From Candidatus Gastranaerophilales bacterium (lineage in GTDB: Bacteria; Cyanobacteriota; Vampirovibrionia; Gastranaerophilales; Gastranaerophilaceae), in assembly GCA_944323475.1 (NCBI GenBank), contig CALUSQ010000020.1, positions 1 to 38,736 on the forward strand: a stretch of 38,736 nt of DNA, written 5' to 3'. Made by a program: the position numbers and the translations under genes. The notes below the pieces were generated by a model. That model was given only the letters and a program-made list of their open reading frames with translations. It had not been told where the DNA came from and searched no databases. Shown here piece by piece: positions 25,823 through 33,534 of the stretch (positions within the stretch are counted from its first letter, which is position 1; every line of letters begins with the position of its first letter).

Positions 25823-26467
25823 TTATTTATCTTCCAGCACATATTGTTTTCCTGTCATATCAGAAATAGCATTACACCATTGATGCATCATATCGTCTAT
25901 ATCATCACTATACGGAATAAGTTTGCCAATTTTTACAGTAAGATTATTAGAGAAAAACCATTTTGGTTTTTCATCTGAGCCTATAATCGCAACAGGTAAA
26001 ATACCTGTTTTTGTAGCTTTTGCAAATGACGCAAAACCTTTTGTAATTTTTTCTACACGATTACTAGCATCTCTTGTGCCTTGAGGGAATAACCCTAACA
26101 TCCATTTTGTATTTTTTATATTAAGTGCAGTCTTAATTGTAGAAACCTCTACTTTATCACGTCTTACAGCAAAAGCACCACAATAATCCATAAGCAATCT
26201 TGAGAAAAATTTTTCAAAAAGCTCTTCTTTTGCCATAAAAGCTATTGGCATATCCAACGCAAACGGCAATAAAAAAGGATCTTTCCCTGAAATATGATTT
26301 GCAGCCACTATAAATCTGTCTTCATCAGGAATATTTTCTTTACCTTCAACTTTATATGAATACATAAGCTTAACATATGCACCAAAAACGACATTACAGG
26401 TAAGCCATTGAAATATTGTTCTAAATTTATTATATATTTTTACATCTCTTTTTGAAAAAGTACTCAT
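25823..26467 (-). CDS. PlsC-type 1-acylglycerol-3-phosphate acyltransferase
   Basis: The 214-residue paralogue of the neighbouring acyltransferase has motif NHISGKD (57-63; H58, D63) and FPQGTR (127-132). Both copies have Gln where the family usually has Glu in FPEGTR. It shares ENIP, PIAFMAKEELF and VSTIKTA-type blocks with its partner. The start has AAAGG seven bases upstream. The two may have different acyl or head-group preferences, or one may serve another lipid; this is not decidable here. Confidence 0.9.
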   Translation of the reverse strand: MSTFSKRDVKIYNKFRTIFQWLTCNVVFGAYVKLMYSYKVEGKENIPDEDRFIVAANHISGKDPFLLPFALDMPIAFMAKEELFEKFFSRLLMDYCGAFAVRRDKVEVSTIKTALNIKNTKWMLGLFPQGTRDASNRVEKITKGFASFAKATKTGILPVAIIGSDEKPKWFFSNNLTVKIGKLIPYSDDIDDMMHQWCNAISDMTGKQYVLEDK

Positions 26468-26526
26468 TTCCTAGCCTTTAAAATCATATGAAACATTGTA
26501 GCAAAAATTTTTTTAAAAAGAAAATT

Positions 26527-27594
26527 CTACACCTGTTCAAAAGCTTTTTTGATAGAATCCTCATATGGAGGATATAAAACTCCTTTTTCTGTAATTATAC
26601 CTTTTATTAGTTCAGATGGAGTAACGTCAAAACCGGGATTTATAACTTTTACACCTTCAGCACATATTCGTTTTCCATTAATATGAGTAACTTCTTCATG
26701 CGATCTTTCTTCAATAGGAATTTCTTTTCCTGTCTTGATTGAAATATCAATTGTAGAAAGAGGAGCTGCAATATAAAAAGGCACTTTGTGATAATTTGCA
26801 ACAATTGCAAGATTATATGTTCCAATTTTATTTGCAGTATCACCATTAGCAGCAATTCTATCTGCCCCAACGACAACCATATCTATCATGCCTTTGTTCA
26901 TAAAATAACCACTCATACCGTCTGTGATAAGAGTTACAGGAATATTATCCATGACAAGCTCAAAAGTTGTTATTCTTGAACCTTGCTGTCTGGGTCTTGT
27001 TTCATCCGCAAAAACTTGTATCGTATTGTCTTTCGCAAATGCCGAACGGACAACCCCAAGAGCTGTACCATAACCGACTGTAGCAAGAGCACCTGCATTG
27101 CAGTGTGTTAAAATTGTTGCACCTTTTTTAGGAACAAGTTCCGCACCATAGTCACCTATTTTTTTGTTTATTTCAATATCATCATTTTCTAATTCAATTG
27201 CATGATCTATTAAAAGTTGAACCATTTCATCAATAGTTTTTTCGCTATTTTTAACAAGTTCAAATTGTTTATCTACTGCCCACATAAGATTCACTGCTGT
27301 CGGTCTTGAACTTTTTAAATATTCAGCTTTTTCTTTCAATTTTTGCAAAAATTCTTCTTTAGTTTCTACTTCAGAAGAGACTTCCAATGCTGCCAACGCC
27401 AAACCATGAGCACCCGCTATACCAATAGCTGGAGCACCTCTGACAATCATTGTTTTAATTGCATCATACATTTGCTCACAAGTTTTGATATCAACCATCT
27501 TATATTCATAAGGAATAACAAGCTGGTCTACCATACGTGAAACATTATCAGGTTTTATCCATTCTATAGTTTTTATTTTTGACTTAAATTCCAT
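26527..27594 (-). CDS. mtnA: S-methyl-5-thioribose-1-phosphate isomerase
   Basis: MtnA converts methylthioribose-1-phosphate to methylthioribulose-1-phosphate in methionine salvage; the family is related to eIF2B subunits. Motifs: RGAPAIGIAGA near residue 52, the catalytic Cys in LTHCNAGALAT (C165) and Asp in VVGADRIAANGDTANKIGT (D245). The start is at the second ATG, since AAGGA is six bases upstream of it and would be too close to the ATG at 27600. No other salvage genes are in the window, so a ribose-1,5-bisphosphate isomerase-like role cannot be excluded. Confidence 0.93.
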   Translation of the reverse strand: MEFKSKIKTIEWIKPDNVSRMVDQLVIPYEYKMVDIKTCEQMYDAIKTMIVRGAPAIGIAGAHGLALAALEVSSEVETKEEFLQKLKEKAEYLKSSRPTAVNLMWAVDKQFELVKNSEKTIDEMVQLLIDHAIELENDDIEINKKIGDYGAELVPKKGATILTHCNAGALATVGYGTALGVVRSAFAKDNTIQVFADETRPRQQGSRITTFELVMDNIPVTLITDGMSGYFMNKGMIDMVVVGADRIAANGDTANKIGTYNLAIVANYHKVPFYIAAPLSTIDISIKTGKEIPIEERSHEEVTHINGKRICAEGVKVINPGFDVTPSELIKGIITEKGVLYPPYEDSIKKAFEQV

Positions 27595-27613
27595 AACCAT
27601 TCCTTATTTATAA

Positions 27614-28096
27614 CTAGCCGTCAATATTAATATCTGTCTGAACTTCTGCTTCTTCGGGTTTTGGTTCTATTTGAGAATAAACATACATTGTAACTAGTCC
27701 GGAAAAAGCATTCATTAAAGCAGAAAGAATTGCAACAAAAAGAACCATCATTATTGTAACAAATATACCGGAACGGAATAACAGACTAACACCAAGATAA
27801 AAAGAACCTTTGTAAAGAAGTCCAATAATTGTTGCCAAAGGGACAAATGAAACGGAAAAGCCAATGAAAGAAATAAATCCAACTATAGCACCATAAATTG
27901 CACCTTGTTTAGGATCCAAATAGCCTAACATATTCAGCTTTTTCATATATACAAACATTACCGGTGCTGCAAGAATCATTATTACAAAAAATGAAAAATT
28001 ACAGATAAAAGGTATTATCGTAATTACACCCAAAATAAGTCCTAATATAGCAGATAAAACTGACAATTGTTTTAAAAATATTTTATTTTCAAACAT
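27614..28096 (-). CDS. Hypothetical integral membrane protein
   Basis: The 160-residue protein is almost wholly hydrophobic, with about four membrane helices (roughly 10-30, 32-50, 65-98 and 105-140), and a short acidic C-terminal tail (EPKPEEAEVQTD). I do not recognise the family. It is between ruvC (44 bases) and mtnA (19 bases) on one strand, so probably part of that transcript. Confidence 0.7.
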   Translation of the reverse strand: MFENKIFLKQLSVLSAILGLILGVITIIPFICNFSFFVIMILAAPVMFVYMKKLNMLGYLDPKQGAIYGAIVGFISFIGFSVSFVPLATIIGLLYKGSFYLGVSLLFRSGIFVTIMMVLFVAILSALMNAFSGLVTMYVYSQIEPKPEEAEVQTDINIDG

Positions 28097-28140
28097 AAAT
28101 TCTCCTCTGGTCTTTTTATTAATATTTAATCATAAAAATT

Positions 28141-28644
28141 TTAAACACTCACATATTGTGATATATCACATTGAATATTTCTTGCATGGCAAACGGCAAT
28201 AGCTATAGAATCTACAGTATCATCAAGTTTTGGCCATTTTTTCTCATTTCTGATAACCATATTTTTTACTGCATCTGCTACTTCATTTTTTGAAGCTCTT
28301 CCATATCCGGTAATTGTCTGTTTAACAACAATTGGAGTATACTCTACTGTGTTGATTGCATATTTTTCCAACACCATCATTATAACGCCTCTTGCTTGCG
28401 CAACAGGAATTATTGTTTTTTGATTTTTAAAAAAATAAAGTTTTTCAACACCAGCTGTATCAGGCTGATATTTTTTTATTATTTCTTCTAAATCATTTGC
28501 TATTTCAAAAAGTCTGCCTGCATCAGTTTTTGTTTTATCAGTTTGAATAGAACCTGAAGTAACAAGACAATAATTGTCTTCACAAACATCTATCAAGCTG
28601 TAACCAACTATAGCAATTCCCGGATCAATTCCTAATATTCTCAT
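28141..28644 (-). CDS. ruvC: Holliday junction resolvase RuvC
   Basis: RuvC cuts four-way junctions during recombination. With the start at MRILGIDPG the protein has 167 residues and the four catalytic acids D7, E67, D142 and D145 (IDPG, GVEKLYF, DDTVDSIAIAV). An upstream in-frame ATG (28671) would add nine residues before the conserved first strand. No clear SD precedes any of the candidate starts. RuvA and RuvB are not in the window. Confidence 0.95.
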   Translation of the reverse strand: MRILGIDPGIAIVGYSLIDVCEDNYCLVTSGSIQTDKTKTDAGRLFEIANDLEEIIKKYQPDTAGVEKLYFFKNQKTIIPVAQARGVIMMVLEKYAINTVEYTPIVVKQTITGYGRASKNEVADAVKNMVIRNEKKWPKLDDTVDSIAIAVCHARNIQCDISQYVSV

Positions 28645-28715
28645 AATAATCATTATAGTTGACAAAAACATAAAAACAAAAAGTTTACATTACACAATGT
28701 TGAAAATTCTAAATA

Positions 28716-28790
28716 TTACATATCCGTAAGATTTAAGGCAAAATTGTTTGTATAAAAAATTTGTTTATGATAATTTTTTCTTACACGTAA
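28716..28790 (+). promoter_or_regulatory. Candidate S6:S18-binding leader of rpsF
   Basis: TTAC (28716-28719) can pair with GTAA (28787-28790), and TAAGA (28727-28731) with TCTTA (28779-28783). CCG (28724-28726) is left in the bulge, opposite CAC. A bulged CCG between two helices in the rpsF leader is the hallmark of the known S6:S18 autoregulatory RNA. The stems are short, and a -35/-10-like pair (TTGTTT/TATGAT, 28744-28771) inside it would, if used, start the mRNA too late for this structure. Confidence 0.45.
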
Positions 28791-28814
28791 ATTTAATAGT
28801 TAAGGAGCAAAAAA

Positions 28815-29111
28815 TTGAAAAAATACGAATTACTTACAATCATTAAACCTAATATGGATGCTGAAGAAGCAGACAAAGTAATTGCCAAAATTGAAGAAAG
28901 CATCAAATCTCTTGGTGGAAGTGTTTCTTCTGTAGACAAAATGGGCAGAAGAAAATTAGCTCATGATATCCAAAACTTCAGAGACGGTCATTATGTAGCA
29001 CAAAAACTTGAACTTGCACCTGAAAAAGTTGCTGAATTCAAAAGACAATTAAGCTTGAACGATAATATCTTAAGAATTATGTTCATGGAAGAATCAAAAG
29101 TTAACGCATAG
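28815..29111 (+). CDS. rpsF: 30S ribosomal protein S6
   Basis: The 98-residue S6 has the family pattern MKKYELLTIIKPN...SLGG...DKMGRRKLAHDIQNFRDGHY. The start codon is TTG, with a strong SD AAGGAG seven bases upstream. It is first in the classic rpsF-ssb-rpsR operon. Confidence 0.97.
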   Translation: MKKYELLTIIKPNMDAEEADKVIAKIEESIKSLGGSVSSVDKMGRRKLAHDIQNFRDGHYVAQKLELAPEKVAEFKRQLSLNDNILRIMFMEESKVNA

Positions 29112-29132
29112 TCAAGAAGTTTAGGAGAAAAA

Positions 29133-29534
29133 ATGAGCCTAGCAAAAGCAGTTATATCAGGAACAGTTTATAGAGCCCCGGAAAAGCGCTTTACATCTAA
29201 TAATGTACCTATTGCAGCTTTTGCTATGAACATTTCCGAAAATGAAGAGACATTGGTTAGAGTTGTTGCCAAAGGTAATTTGGCACAAACAGTAGAAGAC
29301 AATATCGCAAAAGGCGATAGAGTTGTTGTTGAAGGAAGACTTCAAAACAATACAGTAAAAAATGAAGACGGTTCAGAAAAGAGAATTGTTGAAATTGATG
29401 CTTACACGTTTGAAAAATTAGCAGGAAGCTCTGTTTCATCATCATCTTCTTCAAAATCACCGGATTCATTGGTTCAATTTGGACAGGACGATTTCTCGGA
29501 TGACTTGATTGGTGAAGACGAAATTCCATTTTAA
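29133..29534 (+). CDS. ssb: Single-stranded DNA-binding protein
   Basis: The 133-residue protein has an OB-fold (about 1-100), a Ser-rich linker and the acidic C-terminal tail ending DEIPF that recruits DNA-repair partners. SD AGGAG precedes the ATG. The overall length is shorter than E. coli SSB because the linker is short. It is between rpsF and rpsR, as in many bacteria. Confidence 0.95.
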   Translation: MSLAKAVISGTVYRAPEKRFTSNNVPIAAFAMNISENEETLVRVVAKGNLAQTVEDNIAKGDRVVVEGRLQNNTVKNEDGSEKRIVEIDAYTFEKLAGSSVSSSSSSKSPDSLVQFGQDDFSDDLIGEDEIPF

Positions 29535-29611
29535 TTAGATTTTATTTTAACCTAAAATCAAGGACATGCGGGCGCAAACGCTATTATTAATTACTAGAAA
29601 AGGAAAAAACA

Positions 29612-29842
29612 ATGGCAAGACCACAAATCGACAAAAACAAAAGAAAAAGCTGCAACTTCTGTGCAGACAAAGTAGAAGTCATCGATTATAAAGATGCTCA
29701 AAAAATCAGAAGATATTTAACAGAAGCAGGAAAAATTCTTCCAAGAAGAATTACTGGAACTTGCGCTAAACACCAAAGAATGCTTGCAAGAGCGGTTAAA
29801 AAAGCAAGAGAAGCTGCTTTAATCAATTATGTATACGACTAA
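29612..29842 (+). CDS. rpsR: 30S ribosomal protein S18
   Basis: The 76-residue S18 contains [40 protein letters not shown] and a basic C-terminus. S18 partners with S6 on the platform of the 30S subunit. The SD is AAAGG before the ATG. The 77-base gap after ssb has no strong hairpin. It is last in its operon. Confidence 0.97.
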   Translation: MARPQIDKNKRKSCNFCADKVEVIDYKDAQKIRRYLTEAGKILPRRITGTCAKHQRMLARAVKKAREAALINYVYD

Positions 29843-29860
29843 TAAAAGTATATAAATAAT

Positions 29861-29892
29861 AAAAAAGGCACCATCAAAATGGTGTCTTTTTT
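29861..29892. terminator. Bidirectional terminator between rpsR and waaA
   Basis: GGCACCAT and ATGGTGTC pair (8 bp, one G-T) around CAAA, flanked by A6 and T6, between convergent genes. Confidence 0.88.
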
Positions 29893-29913
29893 ATTTAAAA
29901 TAAAGCAATTTAT

Positions 29914-31185
29914 TTATTTTTTTAATTCATTTATCACAAATTTTACTGCACCTTTATTTTCATTGAATATTTTTTGTGTGTCTTCACAAGCTTTGTGATA
30001 AAACTTTTTGTCAGAAAGGAGTTTTCTCATATCTGCAGTTAATTCATCATTGTTTGATGAAAGTTTTGCCGCATCAGATTTTGTCAAAAACTCATAAATA
30101 TCTTTGAAGTTAAAAACACAATCTCCTGAAACAACAGGTTTGCCCCAAATATTTGCTTCTAGCGGATTGTGTCCGCCTGTTGAAGAAAAACTGCCACCAA
30201 TAAATGCTAAATGACAAATAGAAAACATCTTCATTAATTCACCCATTGTATCAAGCATTATAATATCGTTGTTTTCAAAAGTATCGCCATTGCTTCTTCT
30301 TCCATAAGAGAAAGATGATTTTTTCAAAAGCTGTTCAACAGAATCATATCTTTCAGGATGTCTTGGAGCCAAAAGCAACTTGAGCTCAGGATATTCTTTT
30401 TTTAAATCAGAAAAACTTTTAAGAACAATTTCATCTTCACCTTTATGAGTGCTTGCAGCAACAATCATTTTTGAACCGTTAAGTTTTAAACTTTGTGCCA
30501 ATTCCGTAATTTCTTTGCTGTTCATAGATGGAGCAATATCAAATTTTAAATTACCCATAAATCTAGTAATATCAGCTTTTGCACCAATATCAATAATTCT
30601 ATCAACATCAGCCTTTGTCTGCATAAATATTCCTTGATATTGGTCAAGAATAGGTTTAAAGAAAAACTTAAATCTTTTGTAGCCGTTATAAGAATGCGGA
30701 GACAATCTACCATTCACAATATATACTGGAATATTTTTTCTTTTTGCCAAATAAACAAAATCAGGCCAGATTTCTGTTTCTGCAATAATAATCTTGTTTG
30801 GTTTGACTGTATTTAAAAATGACAATACTGAAAAGAAAAAGTCGAATGGGAAATATGTTATAGCATCAACAGTATTTGCCAATTTTTTTTGTGCAATTTC
30901 TTGTCCTGTTTTTGTCGTTGTTGATAGAACAATATTAGATATCGGGAAGTTCTCTCTGGTTTTTTTTACCAATGTTTCTATTGCATTCACTTCACCTACA
31001 GAAACTGCATGGAAAAATATTGTTTCTTTTTCTTTATCTAATTTTAGATTTCTATAAAAACCAAGTTTTGTCCAAAAGCCTGCTCTAAATTTCGGTACCA
31101 AAACTAAAGCAAGTATTATCAATGGCAGAAATACTATACTTGCAACAATCAAAACCAAATTGTAAATTAAACTAAAGAAAAACAT
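29914..31185 (-). CDS. waaA: 3-deoxy-D-manno-octulosonic acid transferase
   Basis: WaaA (KdtA, GT30) adds Kdo to lipid A precursors at the inner membrane, so the cell probably makes LPS. The 423-residue protein has an N-terminal membrane anchor (about 5-30), the conserved HAVSVGEVNA with catalytic Glu (E65), TETEIWPD-type AETEIWPDF, PRHPER, and the donor-site block GGSFSSTGGHNPLEA. No other LPS genes are adjacent. The 59-base gap upstream holds nothing recognised. Confidence 0.95.
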   Translation of the reverse strand: MFFFSLIYNLVLIVASIVFLPLIILALVLVPKFRAGFWTKLGFYRNLKLDKEKETIFFHAVSVGEVNAIETLVKKTRENFPISNIVLSTTTKTGQEIAQKKLANTVDAITYFPFDFFFSVLSFLNTVKPNKIIIAETEIWPDFVYLAKRKNIPVYIVNGRLSPHSYNGYKRFKFFFKPILDQYQGIFMQTKADVDRIIDIGAKADITRFMGNLKFDIAPSMNSKEITELAQSLKLNGSKMIVAASTHKGEDEIVLKSFSDLKKEYPELKLLLAPRHPERYDSVEQLLKKSSFSYGRRSNGDTFENNDIIMLDTMGELMKMFSICHLAFIGGSFSSTGGHNPLEANIWGKPVVSGDCVFNFKDIYEFLTKSDAAKLSSNNDELTADMRKLLSDKKFYHKACEDTQKIFNENKGAVKFVINELKK

Positions 31186-31244
31186 ATCTACCCCTTTTCG
31201 TAATACTTTTCTTTTAGTTTAAGAAAAAAAAAGTTTCAATTCAA

Positions 31245-31988
31245 TTAAATCTTTATACCAGAAAATGAGTTATAGTTGTTAAAAGACTTAAAAGATTTTG
31301 GCAAAAGATTTCTCATAGTTATATTAGTTGTAATTTGTTGTTTTCTAACAGCCAAATCTTCTTTATATTGAAGCTTTTTTTGAACTTTTGAAGCCAATTT
31401 ATTTCTTACATAAGGAGTAATAATGTTACAAGCAAGAACAGATGCAGCTATTGCAGATATAATACCCACATTGTTTTTATGTGACTCAAATTTTTTAAGT
31501 GCTTCTTTTGCTGCATCCAATACAGCTGTTCTTTCTGTATTAGAAAGATTTTTTACAATATTTAAATTATCTGCATTTTGAAGGAGAAAAGATAGATTTT
31601 GTTTCAATTCTGCTTTAGTAAATAATTTTGTCCATTCTTTTTGTTTCAAAACAGGCATTGAAGAAGGCTTCATTTTTAAAATAAGATCTACAACTTCATC
31701 TGTAAGAAACTTACCTTTTTCAACAAGAAGGTCTCCACCTCTTTTGATTAATTCGCATATTGAATAATACATAACTACATTAACTGCAGCATCAGCTGAT
31801 TCTTGAGGCAAAAGAAATTTTTTCTGTTTTTTATCAATTGATTTGTCGCCAAGAAGCATTCCTATTTGTGCGGCAGAACTCAATACCCATCCTGCAGCAC
31901 CCATATGCACCAAGAGTTTTCCACCATCTTTAGAATAATGATTCCACATATATTGACAAAATTTCGAAACAAATTTAGGTACAGCCAT
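31245..31988 (-). CDS. Hypothetical membrane protein, lineage-type family (member 3)
   Basis: The 247-residue protein has a hydrophobic helix (about 28-48), then GDKSIDKKQKK and ESADAAVNVVMYYSICELIK, a charged helical middle, and a second hydrophobic segment (about 190-208) ending near TPYVRNKLASK. This layout matches members at 17986 and 31988. The start ATG shares one base with the stop of the upstream gene (TAATG). Function is unknown. Confidence 0.7.
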   Translation of the reverse strand: MAVPKFVSKFCQYMWNHYSKDGGKLLVHMGAAGWVLSSAAQIGMLLGDKSIDKKQKKFLLPQESADAAVNVVMYYSICELIKRGGDLLVEKGKFLTDEVVDLILKMKPSSMPVLKQKEWTKLFTKAELKQNLSFLLQNADNLNIVKNLSNTERTAVLDAAKEALKKFESHKNNVGIISAIAASVLACNIITPYVRNKLASKVQKKLQYKEDLAVRKQQITTNITMRNLLPKSFKSFNNYNSFSGIKI

Positions 31989-32548
31989 TATTTTTTGACC
32001 TCCCCTGTTTTATCAATATCTTTTTTAGGCACTTCTTTATTAATTTTTTTAGTAAAAACACTTGTAAGATATTTTGTCAAAGGTGCATCTATCAAAAAGT
32101 TCGTAAACATCATGGCTACTGTAGCAACAAAAGTACCCAGAGCCTTTGTATAAAGTTGAAACTTTTTATCTAAATCCGCTGCAGTAATTTTTGAAGTCTT
32201 TGTAATACCAATAAATAAAGGTACAAATAAATCACGTCCTTTTTGTCTTGCTATTGCAATGACGTAATTGTTTTTATCAACAATAGGTTTGTATTTTGTA
32301 TATCTTTTAATTAAAGAAATACCTGCTTGTCTAACAATAACACCGACAACAGTACCTGCAACAATTTTTGCAATTGTTCTGGCTACTGAAGTCATCCTGG
32401 TTTTTTCGTCTACTTCTTTATTTCTCAAATCGATAAACGGTTGTGTAGCAAGAGCTGTAGCACCCAATATTAATCTTTGTTCAGGTGCATGCAAATGTTT
32501 ACCTGCAAAATCCAAGCAAGATTTAATTGCTTTGTTACTAATAATCAA
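31988..32548 (-). CDS. Hypothetical membrane protein, lineage-type family (member 2)
   Basis: The 186-residue protein has hydrophobic segments at about 26-38, 60-78 and 130-150. After the first come DLRNKEVDEKTR and SVARTIAKIVAGTVVGVIV, parallel to the other two family members; the last helix ends in LIDAPLTKYLTSVFTKK. The start is TTG with AAAGG somewhat far upstream. It is translationally coupled to the 247-aa gene (TAATG), which suggests that the two products work together. Confidence 0.68.
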   Translation of the reverse strand: MIISNKAIKSCLDFAGKHLHAPEQRLILGATALATQPFIDLRNKEVDEKTRMTSVARTIAKIVAGTVVGVIVRQAGISLIKRYTKYKPIVDKNNYVIAIARQKGRDLFVPLFIGITKTSKITAADLDKKFQLYTKALGTFVATVAMMFTNFLIDAPLTKYLTSVFTKKINKEVPKKDIDKTGEVKK

Positions 32549-32695
32549 TTCGACATCGACCTTTCATCTTGGACACAGCCAGATTCTCTGTTTTAAAGAT
32601 ATCTTAGGTATGAGTACACTACACAACTCATGTAAAACAAATGGCATACCCAAATTGACTAAAAACAGCATTTTGTAAATGTTTTTTAATAATAA

Positions 32696-33103
32696 TTATT
32701 TTAAAAAATCTCTAAATGATTTATCTTTCACAATCTCATAACCACAAGATTCAAAAGTTTCACATCCGCCAAGACGAATTTTTTCAGTGACAAATGGGTA
32801 TGCTCTGCAATACAATGATCTAAAAAGATAATCAGCACACTTATTATCATCTCTTAATGATTTGCAACGAAATAACAAAACACCTTTCTCATTTTTACCA
32901 TTAATCACAAAATGATTATATTTCTTATCCAAATTTTTCATACTATCGAACTGCTGCTCAGTTTTGACATACTCATCATCAATCATAAAAACAATATTTT
33001 TGCAGCACTCACCACAACAGTTGCACTTTCCTTTGATTTTGTATTTTGCACTGAAAAATCTGGAAAAATAAAATTTAACATACAAATACATGTTTTTCAG
33101 CAT
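32696..33103 (-). CDS. YkgJ-family cysteine-cluster protein (copy 2)
   Basis: The 135-residue protein has CxxCxxCC (C27, C30, C33, C34) and later Cys like the paralogue at 14032. Start: an ATG that shares one base with the upstream stop (TAATG) and has GGAT seven bases before it; a TTG at 33115 would add four residues. It is last in a three-gene set after an exported TPR protein and a lipoprotein. Its N-terminus is hydrophobic/aromatic, possibly membrane-associated. Function is not established. Confidence 0.85.
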   Translation of the reverse strand: MLKNMYLYVKFYFSRFFSAKYKIKGKCNCCGECCKNIVFMIDDEYVKTEQQFDSMKNLDKKYNHFVINGKNEKGVLLFRCKSLRDDNKCADYLFRSLYCRAYPFVTEKIRLGGCETFESCGYEIVKDKSFRDFLK

Positions 33104-33534
33104 TATTTTATCCAAAAATCATTTCTTGCTACTACTCTGTTAAAATCATCAAAAGAAAACACCTGCATAAAATAATATCCCGGCTCATCAATAACAAAAT
33201 ATGACATAAATTCGTTTTGAGAATGATCTATATGATAATCTTTTGACCAGTATATTTTATACCCCCAATGGTATGTTTTTTCTTCCTTTTTAACAATTTG
33301 AACTCTTATATAATCATCTCTAAATCCTTTAGGATTTAAAAGCATATAGTATACTCTTTCGCCAGCACGAAAAAATCGCCCGACATTTTGAATATTATCT
33401 TTTTGAATAGGTTGAGCACTAAAATAAAGTAACACACCTTTGTCTCCAACATTTCCCCATCTTAGAGCACAAGAAAAAAGAATTAAAAAACAAAATGCCA
33501 GTATTATTGAAAATCTGTATAAATATTTTTTCAT
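33103..33534 (-). CDS. Putative lipoprotein, unknown function
   Basis: The 143-residue protein has a signal sequence ending in a lipobox, LFSC (19-22), so C22 would be lipidated. The mature part is rich in aromatic residues and shows no recognised motif. It overlaps both neighbours by one base (TAATG on each side), so the TPR protein, this lipoprotein and the YkgJ-like protein are probably made together. Confidence 0.72.
   Translation of the reverse strand: MKKYLYRFSIILAFCFLILFSCALRWGNVGDKGVLLYFSAQPIQKDNIQNVGRFFRAGERVYYMLLNPKGFRDDYIRVQIVKKEEKTYHWGYKIYWSKDYHIDHSQNEFMSYFVIDEPGYYFMQVFSFDDFNRVVARNDFWIK

Noticed and set aside
32268..32678. 136-residue ORF opposite the 186-aa membrane protein
   Set aside because: It is hydrophobic because it mirrors a hydrophobic gene on the other strand; no SD or promoter supports it.
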